A stretch of DNA of 64,000 bases, taken from NCBI RefSeq assembly GCF_015547515.1, contig NZ_JADMVE010000008.1, forward strand, positions 88,686-152,685, in the 5' to 3' direction. The notes beneath the pieces were generated by a model. That model saw only the letters and a list, made by a program, of their open reading frames with translations, had not been told where the DNA came from and made no database searches. Origin of the DNA: Eubacterium sp. 1001713B170207_170306_E7 (lineage in GTDB: Bacteria; Bacillota; Clostridia; Eubacteriales; Eubacteriaceae). Of the stretch, positions 1 through 6,659 are shown piece by piece. Position 1 is the first letter of the stretch; the number at the start of each line of letters is the position of its first letter. Position numbers and translations under genes: made by a program.

Positions 1-201
1 TTCCCATTCAATCAGCTTGTATGGGAAATACTTTTGGAGCGATAAACCCTCCTCAATTCTTTCGTTGTTAATGATGACATCGTCACGATCCAGGACAGGG
101 ATCACAATATTTTGAATCATCTGTTCCTGTTCTTTACAATGCTCTACTTCATTTTTCAGTATTCTATTGATATAAGGGTCGATATACGGGCTATAGCGCA
201 A
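1..201 (-). CDS. terL: Terminase large subunit, N-terminal fragment (cut by window edge)
   Basis: An open frame of 67 codons runs off the left edge immediately after the small terminase. The best start is a TTG whose codon overlaps the end of the upstream gene (stop at 191-193), giving translational coupling. The visible peptide has the proline/tyrosine-rich start typical of large terminases, but no Walker motif is reached. The call rests mainly on position behind terS. It would be the packaging ATPase/nuclease. Confidence 0.65.
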   Translation of the reverse strand, partial: MRYSPYIDPYINRILKNEVEHCKEQEQMIQNIVIPVLDRDDVIINNERIEEGLSLQKYFPYKLIEWE

Positions 202-502
202 CTTTACCACCGCCCTTATCTTCCGGTGGCTTTAAACCTAAAAAGGTTAAGATATTGCGCATTTCTGAAGAAATCCTCCTTTTCTCGGCGGTCGCATCGG
301 TGACAGCCCGAAGCCCAGAATTATCATCGGATTTTACTTCCATTATGGCTTTATTTATGAACTTTAAATCCTCATAAAAATCCATGTACTGGTCCACGTA
401 ATCTTTATAAACGCGTTCTTCCAAACCGCGCTCTTTTAGCATATTTTCAATACTTTCGCGGGTTCGCTCTTTTAACGTTTCTTCACTTGGCGGCCTCGCC
501 AT
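191..502 (-). CDS. terS: Phage terminase small subunit (P27-like)
   Basis: A 103-residue, highly charged helical protein beginning with a short basic Ala-Arg-Pro-Pro stretch and ending in Gly/Lys-rich residues, as in P27-family small terminases. These bind the packaging site and recruit the large subunit. Size is right for the family. A good ribosome binding site (gaggtgag region) precedes the ATG. The downstream large-terminase frame overlaps its stop. The HNH gene upstream fits the common HNH-terS-terL packaging arrangement. Confidence 0.75.
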   Translation of the reverse strand: MARPPSEETLKERTRESIENMLKERGLEERVYKDYVDQYMDFYEDLKFINKAIMEVKSDDNSGLRAVTDATAEKRRISSEMRNILTFLGLKPPEDKGGGKVAL

Positions 503-612
503 TTACCTCACCTCCCTGCGGTCCCCGGATTTTTATACTCTCCCTGCTTGCATACCCACCCACCGGTCTCCCGTTTGCTTTATCATAGTGAATTTTTTTT
601 GAGGGGGGGCCA

Positions 613-951
613 TTACCATCGTTCTGCGGTTACCGGCTTCTTTTTCTTTCGATAATTATGCTCTTTTTCGTGGCAATCATGGCACAGGCTCACAAGGTTA
701 CGCCGCCGCTTTCCTTCGCAGTCTTCATACCAAAGTGACAAGGCCAGCTCTGGATGCTGCTTGACGTGGTTCACATGATGCACGGTGGTTGCCTTGGTAT
801 ATTTGCCTTTGGCTTTGCAGTGCTGGCACTCGAACTTGTCCAGCTTCAACGCGTCCAGGCGTACCTTCTCCCACGGTGTCCAGGTGTAAAAGGCATGCAT
901 ATCTCTGTTGGCGATGCAGTCTCTTACAAAGTCAATCTGATGTTTGGTCAT
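613..951 (-). CDS. HNH endonuclease
   Basis: A 112-residue protein with the HNH signature: a CxxC pair near residues 43-46 (CQHC), a catalytic-type His-His followed by an Asn (VHHVNH, about 57-62), and a second CxxC with neighbouring His (CHDC then H, about 90-97). In many Gram-positive phages an HNH nuclease sits just upstream of the small terminase and is needed for terminase cutting at cos or pac. The start codon overlaps the previous gene by four bases. Confidence 0.88.
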   Translation of the reverse strand: MTKHQIDFVRDCIANRDMHAFYTWTPWEKVRLDALKLDKFECQHCKAKGKYTKATTVHHVNHVKQHPELALSLWYEDCEGKRRRNLVSLCHDCHEKEHNYRKKKKPVTAERW

Positions 952-1250
952 CTGGCAAATCGCTGTTCATGAACTAACCGCGCCTGGTATCTATCCGTCA
1001 TCAACTGCTTCAGCGTGTCCTCCTGTTCCTTTGATGTGCCAAGCATAAGAACGCTGAGCGTGAAGGTATTCACGATGATATCATCATCCTGACGGTACTC
1101 CATCTCATCATAGATTTCAAAATCAATAGCATCTTCACCATAATCCAAGCTCTGGATCATTCGCTCAATATCACGCCGGTACTGATCTGCGAATCCTCCG
1201 GTCACTTTGAAATAATATTTCAGTTCAGTCCGATTTAGTGCCTGGTTCAT
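948..1250 (-). CDS. Phage protein of unknown function (100 aa)
   Basis: I do not recognise this acidic protein of 100 residues. The start is set at the ATG at 1250 because a clear gagggag ribosome binding site precedes it; a longer frame opens upstream without one. It overlaps the HNH gene by ATGA and the Cys-rich gene above by 26 bp, so it belongs to the same transcript. It may concern packaging or late regulation, by position only. Confidence 0.7.
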   Translation of the reverse strand: MNQALNRTELKYYFKVTGGFADQYRRDIERMIQSLDYGEDAIDFEIYDEMEYRQDDDIIVNTFTLSVLMLGTSKEQEDTLKQLMTDRYQARLVHEQRFAR

Positions 1251-1398
1251 TGGCTCCCTCTCTTTCAATGTATAAATCCAAGGTTTCCTCACCGCAAAAG
1301 TTTATGGCATGCCTTATATCGGTTGTGTGTTTACAGTGTTCTGCGTTGATACCGCATTGCTTACAGGCCTTGCGGTCACATAAATAAAGAATCTCCAT
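1225..1398 (-). CDS. Small Cys-rich phage protein (57 aa)
   Basis: An ATG at 1398 with an excellent GGAGGAAAGATA leader opens a 57-residue frame. It contains CDRKACKQC and a further Cys-x-x-Cys/His cluster (C16, C22, H21, H24), suggesting one small zinc-binding knuckle. It matches a widespread class of short phage proteins with a CxxxxCxxC-His pattern near the N-terminus. No specific function is assigned. Confidence 0.72.
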   Translation of the reverse strand: MEILYLCDRKACKQCGINAEHCKHTTDIRHAINFCGEETLDLYIEREGANEPGTKSD

Positions 1399-1459
1399 TA
1401 TCTTTCCTCCAATGAAAAAGACCTCAGCGCCAGAGCTTACCGAGGTCATAGTCCACGAA

Positions 1460-2257
1460 TTAAAAATGATTTTTGACATACGCCAGACAATCCTCCCGGC
1501 TGGAGGTGGACGTCTGGGTAATTCGCCTTGTGCTGACTTCAAAGTCCTGGAATCCAAATATCTTAAGGACTTCGATCACATCACGCTCGATCATATTGAA
1601 AAAGATAAAATCCACCTGCATTTCCTTAACCATTTGCAGCATCTGCAAGGTTGCACTTAAGCCAAAGAAATACCGGTTATCATAGGCTTTCTGTGTGCTG
1701 TTCATGTAGGGTGGATCCAGTATGATCATCGTGGTGTCATCGAAGTCTTTAAAATACTGCTTTAAAAATGCTTTGTAGTCCATGGATACGCGTTCCATCT
1801 GCTGTACCGTTTGTAAGTATTCCCGCTGCTTATCCGTGGTAATATCATTGTGAAAATAGGTGAAGTCCAAAAGCTTCAGGCTCCCGGTCTGTTTTCCTGA
1901 AAAAACGAAATTATTCGCCAATAGCCGCCAATACTTTTCGTCGATACCTTCGATCATTTCTTGAAGGTATGCCCGCTGGGTAGCATTAAGACGCTTATTA
2001 CTCTTTATAAAACCTGCTTCAAGGCACTTCTGAATCAAGGTGTCCTTAATGTCCAGATAGGCCGGATATAAATCAAACAGCCGGTCATAATCGTTTATGA
2101 CCGCACGCTCGACAAGGCCCTCTCTGAATAGGTTGACGCTGAGGACGGCACTGCCCCCAAAGGCTTCATAGACTTTTTTATATCCGTTATCCTGTATGAT
2201 CTGTTTGACTTCTTTGTACCGGTTCCGCTTGCTGCCTGAAAATGGAATACTGATCAT
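1460..2257 (-). CDS. dam: D12-class DNA adenine-N6 methyltransferase
   Basis: A 265-residue Dam-family methylase. Motif I-like AFGGSA (SAM binding) is near residue 31, an ND acceptor segment lies about 20 residues later, and the catalytic DPPY tetrad is near residue 180. A strong AAGGAGGAGAGCAA leader fixes the start at 2257 rather than ten codons upstream. There is no restriction partner next to it. In phages such solitary methylases protect DNA from host restriction or mark it for packaging. A leftward terminator hairpin stands just upstream of its ribosome binding site. Confidence 0.93.
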   Translation of the reverse strand: MISIPFSGSKRNRYKEVKQIIQDNGYKKVYEAFGGSAVLSVNLFREGLVERAVINDYDRLFDLYPAYLDIKDTLIQKCLEAGFIKSNKRLNATQRAYLQEMIEGIDEKYWRLLANNFVFSGKQTGSLKLLDFTYFHNDITTDKQREYLQTVQQMERVSMDYKAFLKQYFKDFDDTTMIILDPPYMNSTQKAYDNRYFFGLSATLQMLQMVKEMQVDFIFFNMIERDVIEVLKIFGFQDFEVSTRRITQTSTSSREDCLAYVKNHF

Positions 2258-2274
2258 TTGCTCTCCTCCTTGCA

Positions 2275-2302
2275 ATAAAAAAAGCACCAGAAATCTGGTG
2301 CT
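2275..2302 (-). terminator. Leftward intrinsic terminator immediately upstream of dam
   Basis: An 8-bp perfect stem (2283-2290 with 2295-2302, AAAT loop) is followed on the minus strand by a run of seven T. It lies after the activator gene at 3043 and about 20 bp before the dam ribosome binding site. Leftward transcripts from upstream would stop here unless antiterminated. Confidence 0.75.
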
Positions 2303-2331
2303 AAAAAGATAAAAACTTTCTGCATATCCGC

Positions 2332-2360
2332 TTGACTAGCACAATATATTGTGCTATAAT
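2332..2360 (+). promoter_or_regulatory. Promoter with an 18-bp perfect palindromic operator in its spacer
   Basis: The -35 TTGACT (2332-2337) and -10 TATAAT (2355-2360) are 17 bp apart. The interval 2338-2355 is the perfect palindrome AGCACAATATATTGTGCT, so a dimeric repressor bound there would block RNA polymerase. It reads into two tiny ORFs and an XRE regulator gene, the obvious candidate for autorepression. Confidence 0.85.
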
Positions 2361-2391
2361 ATAAGTATCTTAAGAGAAAGGAGTGAGACAC

Positions 2392-2529
2392 ATTAATCAA
2401 AGGGACTGGATTGATATTATCTTGAGTATCTGGACGAACATCATCGCCACGATTGCCCTGATAATATCCATCAAAAAAACCGCTAAACGCAAGCAGAACC
2501 GTCCAAGGAAACGCAAACGAAAGCGGTAA
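2392..2529 (+). CDS. Small hydrophobic-polybasic peptide (45 aa), apparent ATT start
   Basis: Directly after the palindromic promoter, AAAGGAG (2377-2383) is followed eight bases later by ATT in an open frame of 45 codons. An in-frame GTG at 2383 overlaps the SD itself and is a poorer choice. The peptide has one predicted membrane segment (about residues 6-26) followed by a tail of almost only Lys and Arg. This layout is like small type I toxins or holin-like peptides, but there is no sequence match I can name. A rare AUU start would keep translation low. Confidence 0.5.
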   Translation: MNQRDWIDIILSIWTNIIATIALIISIKKTAKRKQNRPRKRKRKR

Positions 2530-2592
2530 AGACAAGGGGAAAAGGGTGAAAGCCCTTAGTACCCTACCTTTCCTTTAGTATAATGTAAAACC

Positions 2593-2751
2593 ATGAAAAA
2601 ATCAACTTTAATCAGTCTTGTTTTGACAGCTGGTTTTTTAACCACCGGCAATCTTTTTAGTGGATTTGCTAAAACAGCATTTACCTTTGCAGCCTTCATT
2701 TCAGCGGTATCTGCTCTGATTTCAGCCGTACAAAAAGACAAAAAGGAGTAA
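2593..2751 (+). CDS. Small membrane protein (52 aa)
   Basis: An ATG at 2593 opens 52 codons. The peptide has a basic N-terminus, a Thr/Gly-rich hydrophobic segment (about 5-20), a second hydrophobic Ala/Phe-rich segment (about 26-46) and a Lys-rich end. There is no ribosome binding site. Instead a TATAAT at 2579-2584 lies nine bases before the ATG, as expected for a leaderless mRNA. Its end carries the AAAGGAG that serves the XRE gene six bases downstream, so the two are coupled. Function unknown. Confidence 0.5.
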   Translation: MKKSTLISLVLTAGFLTTGNLFSGFAKTAFTFAAFISAVSALISAVQKDKKE

Positions 2752-2756
2752 AGACC

Positions 2757-2957
2757 ATGAACCTGAAAGCCATACGGTTAAGCCAAGGTCTTTCCGTCCC
2801 CAAACTCGTTGAGCGTTCCGGTGTTTCCCGCCGGACCATCCAGGAAATCGAAAAGCGTGGCGATTGTCTCGTATCCAATGCCATTAAACTGGCCGACGCC
2901 CTGGAAGTGACTCTCGATGAACTTTGTAGGACAAAAGACGAAAAAGCCGGGGAATAA
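2757..2957 (+). CDS. XRE-family helix-turn-helix regulator (66 aa)
   Basis: A minimal Cro/C1-type protein consisting of one HTH domain (residues 3-57), with the typical SVPKLVERSGVSRRTIQEIE recognition region. It reads against the surrounding phage operon and is third in the small cassette that starts at the palindromic promoter. It is the likely ligand of the 18-bp palindrome, by analogy with autoregulated XRE antitoxins and control proteins. A GGAG eight bases before the ATG supports the start. Confidence 0.88.
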   Translation: MNLKAIRLSQGLSVPKLVERSGVSRRTIQEIEKRGDCLVSNAIKLADALEVTLDELCRTKDEKAGE

Positions 2958-2972
2958 TCCTCGGCTTTTTTG
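2945..2972 (+). terminator. Rightward terminator of the XRE cassette
   Basis: An 8-bp stem (2945-2952 with 2959-2966, one G-T pair) around AATAAT is followed by a T run. It overlaps the last codons of the XRE gene and closes the cassette. Confidence 0.8.
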
Positions 2973-3042
2973 CATACTTCCTATTTGTCTACCCTAATGA
3001 TACTACAGACCATTGTTTCATGTCAATGGCATGTTTGTCGCA

Positions 3043-3600
3043 TCACTTCTTGTTAATCCCGTCAATTCCGAAAAAAAGGGCTGATAAAATCTCTGTACCG
3101 GAGTTGATTGCCCGATATATGGTTGAACGATCCACATTAAATCGTTCTGCAATTTCCTCGATTGTCAGCCGTTCATCACTGACGTAGAAATGCCAGATAA
3201 TCCAGTAATTTCTTTGATCTTCTTTTCGGTCACTCTGTTCAGAAATGACTTTGTAAATATCCATCATCTTTTCAATATGCTGCATGATCAGCTGGGTCCG
3301 CGCAGCACTTTTTCCAATACTCTCAACAAAGACTTTATCGCTATATCCTGGATCTTCCATCATTACCATAAAATCAATGATGCTTTCATCCTCTACCTGC
3401 TCATCGGTATATACAGCGCCCTCACAATGCTCCTTCAGCAAGCGGTAGTTTTTTAATAGCAGCTTGGTATTTCTTAACCTTCTGTCTTTTCGGCCTCTTC
3501 TGGCCTTTTGCTTCTCTTTTTCCACGGTTGCCAGGGCCACTCTTGCCCCTTCTGCTGCTGCCAGCTTCACCAGCTCCTTAACGTCAATATCCTTAGCCAT
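3043..3600 (-). CDS. ArpU-like phage late transcription regulator
   Basis: A 185-residue protein. The N-terminal half is basic and helical (KQKARRGRKDRR). The C-terminal 60 residues form a sigma-70 region-4-like HTH (LTIEEIAERFNVDRSTIYRAI, about 142-162). Proteins of this layout (ArpU, late transcriptional activator family) sit between the early and packaging genes of Gram-positive phages and switch on late genes. Here the packaging genes follow across the inserted cassette, which fits. The exact family is not certain. Confidence 0.72.
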   Translation of the reverse strand: MAKDIDVKELVKLAAAEGARVALATVEKEKQKARRGRKDRRLRNTKLLLKNYRLLKEHCEGAVYTDEQVEDESIIDFMVMMEDPGYSDKVFVESIGKSAARTQLIMQHIEKMMDIYKVISEQSDRKEDQRNYWIIWHFYVSDERLTIEEIAERFNVDRSTIYRAINSGTEILSALFFGIDGINKK

Positions 3601-3621
3601 TTCAGCCTCCTTTTCTTCTGC

Positions 3622-4215
3622 TTATCCTTTTACCGTCTCATAAATGCCTTTTTTATGATTATGAATCACCGGCACCGGCATCCCGCATTCAATGCAGGGT
3701 ATATCAAACATTTCTTCGGTCATGTTCGTCCAATAGGTAAACCGGCGGCCGCATTCGCAGTTAAGGTATAGACGTTTTAAAGGCTCCTCGAAGGGCGTTA
3801 CAATGCCGCATTCCTCACAGATAAATGAACGTGATTCCTTTTTCGCGTTAAATCCTCTAATTTCCCCACATTTTGGGCAACGGATATACATAAAGCCTTT
3901 ATAACCTTTTTCAAAGCATTCCTGTTCCCAGGTGTTTTTCGTTTCATTGACCACCTCTTGGTGGCGTATCGCCTCGTGGATCGGCGCGCTTATCCGCTGA
4001 TCGATCACAATTTCCGGCAACTTCTGCTCAACCGCCGCTGTATCAGCGGTACAATGGTCCCTGCAAAGTACAATATCGGACACGATTTCTGCGACCGGTG
4101 TTCCTTCCTCAAGCCCCAAAAGCTTCAGGGCAAAAACGTTGAAGAGCTGCTCGGCCTTTTGGCTTTCCAAGTCAACGGTCAGATTTTTCTTTTCCATAAT
4201 CAATTTAATCTTCAT
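3622..4215 (-). CDS. Zinc-ribbon phage protein (197 aa)
   Basis: Residues 1-90 are helical and unrecognised. The C-terminal half has several CxxC pairs (CPKC, CEEC, CECG, CIEC), consistent with two or three zinc ribbons. It lies between the late activator (21 bp downstream) and a 116-residue protein (one base between genes). No function can be assigned; a nucleic-acid or protein-binding role is plausible. Confidence 0.7.
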   Translation of the reverse strand: MKIKLIMEKKNLTVDLESQKAEQLFNVFALKLLGLEEGTPVAEIVSDIVLCRDHCTADTAAVEQKLPEIVIDQRISAPIHEAIRHQEVVNETKNTWEQECFEKGYKGFMYIRCPKCGEIRGFNAKKESRSFICEECGIVTPFEEPLKRLYLNCECGRRFTYWTNMTEEMFDIPCIECGMPVPVIHNHKKGIYETVKG

Positions 4216-4216
4216 G

Positions 4217-4567
4217 TTACTTCTCTCCTTGTATCACGCCGTCCTCATCGACCGCCAGATCCCGGTAATCCACCTGCCCATCGATCCGATTCTCGGTGAT
4301 GGCTGGCCGCTCCTCACCATTTTCCAGCAGCTCCACTTGAATCGCGCCGCCCTGGATCTGGGCCAGATCGGATTTTATGGAATAGCTGATGGTGACAAAG
4401 TCCCGGTCACTTGAGGGTTCGTAAACCAGCTCGATCTTTACTTTCCGTTTATCGACGGCGTTTGTGCGCCGATCTTTGATGTTTTTCCTTACTTTTTCAT
4501 CCTCGATATCAAAGATATGCTGCAGGCCTTTTTCGGCCTTTTCTAATCCGATTTCGCTTAAATACAT
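4217..4567 (-). CDS. Phage protein of unknown function (116 aa)
   Basis: The start at 4567 is chosen because AAGGAGCCAAAGC precedes this ATG; a frame opening further upstream lacks a site. The protein is acidic with a Lys-rich centre and beta-rich second half. It sits in the early operon between a Cys-rich gene and the zinc-ribbon gene. I do not recognise it. Confidence 0.65.
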   Translation of the reverse strand: MYLSEIGLEKAEKGLQHIFDIEDEKVRKNIKDRRTNAVDKRKVKIELVYEPSSDRDFVTISYSIKSDLAQIQGGAIQVELLENGEERPAITENRIDGQVDYRDLAVDEDGVIQGEK

Positions 4568-4580
4568 GCTTTGGCTCCTT

Positions 4581-4769
4581 TCATAGTTCATACTGACATT
4601 CGGTGCATTTATACACGCGGTCATGCCCTCTGACATACCGTTTCTTAAGCAGCTTTTTGTACCGGGTACAAAAGAAGCGGTCTTTTTTGGCTTCCTCTAC
4701 CGGGAAGATTCTGAAATGCTTAAACCGGCAGCCAGGTGGGCAGGTCTTATCTTCAAAGTCCGGCTTCAT
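4581..4769 (-). CDS. Small Cys-rich phage protein (62 aa)
   Basis: A 62-residue basic protein with Cys residues at CPPGC near the N-terminus, a central Cys and a C-terminal CTEC, arranged to bind one zinc ion. Its ATG overlaps the end of the recU frame by 17 bp, indicating translational coupling. Function unknown. Confidence 0.62.
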   Translation of the reverse strand: MKPDFEDKTCPPGCRFKHFRIFPVEEAKKDRFFCTRYKKLLKKRYVRGHDRVYKCTECQYEL

Positions 4770-5286
4770 GGATGCCCTCCAGAAATTTCAGGGTATTGTC
4801 AAAGCGGATCCGGAAGGGCTCCAGCTCCTCTAAGGTCATATACATCCGGCCATAGCGCTTTTTCATGTTCCGCCATATTCGCCAGGGCACCCGGTAGTAA
4901 TCCATGCGGTTCATGCACAGCAGCACAAAGGTTACCGCGCCTAGATCGGCATGGTCGTTCAGGGCTTCTTTCTGTTCCTGGGTAACGGCTGTCTGGTTGG
5001 CCCGATCCCCTTCCTTGCTTTTGGCTTCAAAACAGACCGCCCGGCCGCCGGACAGGGTGCCTTTAAAGTCGGGCTGCGCTTTTTTCTCAAAGATCGCGGT
5101 AAACTGGCCTTTCTGCCCTCGACCGATGACGCGCATGGGTTCGGGTGTTTTATCGATATAGGCAGTGCGTTCTACGCGGTATGCCCGGCAGGCGGCCGCG
5201 ATGATGGCTTCAAATGCCTGGCCTTTTTTCTTACTGGTGTAGCCCTGGAGCTGCCGACGCGGGTCTTTTCCGATTGCCCCACTCAT
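4753..5286 (-). CDS. recU: RecU-like Holliday junction resolvase
   Basis: A 177-residue protein with the RecU fold signature. A Gly-Lys-Lys-Gly-Gln-Ala-Phe-Glu helix near residues 21-27, a PDFKG motif (catalytic Asp, about 91) and an FEAKSKE motif (Glu-x-Lys, about 106-111) together form the PD-(D/E)xK centre. It would cut four-way junctions formed during phage recombination-dependent replication. The N-terminus is shorter than cellular RecU, as usual in phages. It overlaps the 86-residue gene upstream by ATGA. Confidence 0.9.
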   Translation of the reverse strand: MSGAIGKDPRRQLQGYTSKKKGQAFEAIIAAACRAYRVERTAYIDKTPEPMRVIGRGQKGQFTAIFEKKAQPDFKGTLSGGRAVCFEAKSKEGDRANQTAVTQEQKEALNDHADLGAVTFVLLCMNRMDYYRVPWRIWRNMKKRYGRMYMTLEELEPFRIRFDNTLKFLEGIHEAGL

Positions 5287-5543
5287 AAGAGCACCGTATA
5301 ACCGAACTGCTTGTTGATCCGGTTTTTTACGCTTGTCAGGCTGAAGTGCCAGTTTTGTTCGGGTGGTACGAAGAGCTTTAATTTCGCTGGTTTCCCTCTC
5401 TGCTTATCCAGGACAATGATTTTAATGGCTGGCACCCCGGCGATCTCATCTGGCCAGACGGCGGTTTCCACGTATGGATAATAATTCTTCAGGTACTCGT
5501 GAACGTATTTGACATAATCGTTGGTTGTTTTGTTTGCTTCCAT
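5283..5543 (-). CDS. Phage protein of unknown function (86 aa)
   Basis: This 86-residue protein has a helical Asn/Tyr-rich N-terminus and a basic C-terminal half. It is the gene directly before recU (ATGA overlap) and after the antirepressor (11-bp gap, with a GAGAAAAG ribosome binding site). Nothing diagnostic is visible. Confidence 0.65.
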   Translation of the reverse strand: MEANKTTNDYVKYVHEYLKNYYPYVETAVWPDEIAGVPAIKIIVLDKQRGKPAKLKLFVPPEQNWHFSLTSVKNRINKQFGYTVLL

Positions 5544-5554
5544 TCTTTTCTCCT

Positions 5555-6361
5555 TTACTCTGCCCTTTTATAAAGGTTCTCCTGCTCGATGATGGGCAGG
5601 ATTCCCCGCTGCTTTAAAACCTCATACAGAAACCGGCGGCCTTTCTGGGTCCACTTGGTATGCATCCGGCTGCCGATGGTTCCGTCCTGGTGGTAATAAC
5701 TGGCGGTGGCGCTGGCCGCGTATCCTTTATTCTGATATTTGTAGGTCAGGACCCATTGGTTGCCGTTGTAGGTCTGGATCCCCAGGTCTTTTAACAGCAG
5801 GTTCATGGTCTTGGCGCCCATGCCGTAGTCCTTCGCGATCTGTGTCATGTTGACCAGGTCTTTGCTGGCCAGGATGGTATCCGTATAATCGGCCTTTGGG
5901 GCCAGCTCTTTTATCTGTGCTTCCTGGTGCTGTATGGTCTGGTCTTTGGCTTCCAGCAGCTTCTGGGCTTCCAGTACGGCCATGGCCAGAAGGTTTTCTC
6001 CGGTCGGCAGCTCCTGCCGCTGTTCTTTTGCTCTGAAATAATGATTGACCAGGCTGCGCTGAACTTCCCAGGCCAAAGCATCGGTGAAACTTTTAACTAA
6101 CATCAGATATCCGTATTCTGTTACCAGGATCAGTCCATTCGGTGCCATGGTATTAAAGTGTTTTCTGGCTTCGTCCGTATTTAGGACGAAGTAGTCCAGG
6201 CCCTCTGTGAAGTGTTCGCGGTGAAAATTGAACCGCTTTCTGGCGGTTCCCGGCGGCCGCTTATGGACCCGGTCAATATCGGCCAGGGTGACCACACGGG
6301 TGCCCTGGTATTCCTTGACCTGGATCTGTTCATCGTTGATGGTCATGGTAAGGTGATTCAT
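5555..6361 (-). CDS. Phage antirepressor, ORF6N and KilAC domains
   Basis: A 268-residue two-domain protein. The N-terminal domain (about 8-115) has the ORF6N pattern: VVTLADIDRVH, then a FxxNxxxFxEGxDYF-like stretch and TEYGYLMLVKSF. A coiled-coil linker (about 120-155) follows. The C-terminal 110 residues match phage KilAC antirepressors (VNMTQIAKDYGMGAKTMNLLL ... YHQDGTIGSRMHTKWTQKG). Such proteins inactivate the CI repressor or act as DNA-binding regulators. It overlaps the 96-residue gene upstream by ATGA. Confidence 0.92.
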   Translation of the reverse strand: MNHLTMTINDEQIQVKEYQGTRVVTLADIDRVHKRPPGTARKRFNFHREHFTEGLDYFVLNTDEARKHFNTMAPNGLILVTEYGYLMLVKSFTDALAWEVQRSLVNHYFRAKEQRQELPTGENLLAMAVLEAQKLLEAKDQTIQHQEAQIKELAPKADYTDTILASKDLVNMTQIAKDYGMGAKTMNLLLKDLGIQTYNGNQWVLTYKYQNKGYAASATASYYHQDGTIGSRMHTKWTQKGRRFLYEVLKQRGILPIIEQENLYKRAE

Positions 6362-6648
6362 GTTTCTTCCTCCTCTTCTGCGGATTTCTTTTGCATTGCT
6401 TCTTTCAGGCAGAAGCCGTCCACGTCAACGAGACAATAAGGATTGATGGCACAGTCATTACATTCCATAAAGGTCCCTTTATTGGACTTTTCTGTCGCGC
6501 CGGCATCTGAAAAGTCCAGGGCCCAGTTTGTGTCCTTGCCTCTGGTGGACTTTGTCTCGAGATCGATTTTTCCCTCGGCACCCTCATAAGTGACGGTGAC
6601 CACTGCGGTTTTAAAACCATCTGGGACGGTTATTACAAGTGCTTTCAT
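6358..6648 (-). CDS. Phage protein with Cys cluster (96 aa)
   Basis: The start at 6648 is supported by an AGGAGATGTGGTA leader. The first 55 residues are beta-rich. The C-terminal half has CNDCAINPYC and a later Cys, then an acidic Lys/Glu tail. The Cys spacing recalls zinc or iron-sulfur binding, but no family is recognised. It lies 11 bp after the PcfJ gene. Confidence 0.65.
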   Translation of the reverse strand: MKALVITVPDGFKTAVVTVTYEGAEGKIDLETKSTRGKDTNWALDFSDAGATEKSNKGTFMECNDCAINPYCLVDVDGFCLKEAMQKKSAEEEEET

Positions 6649-6659
6649 TACCACATCTC

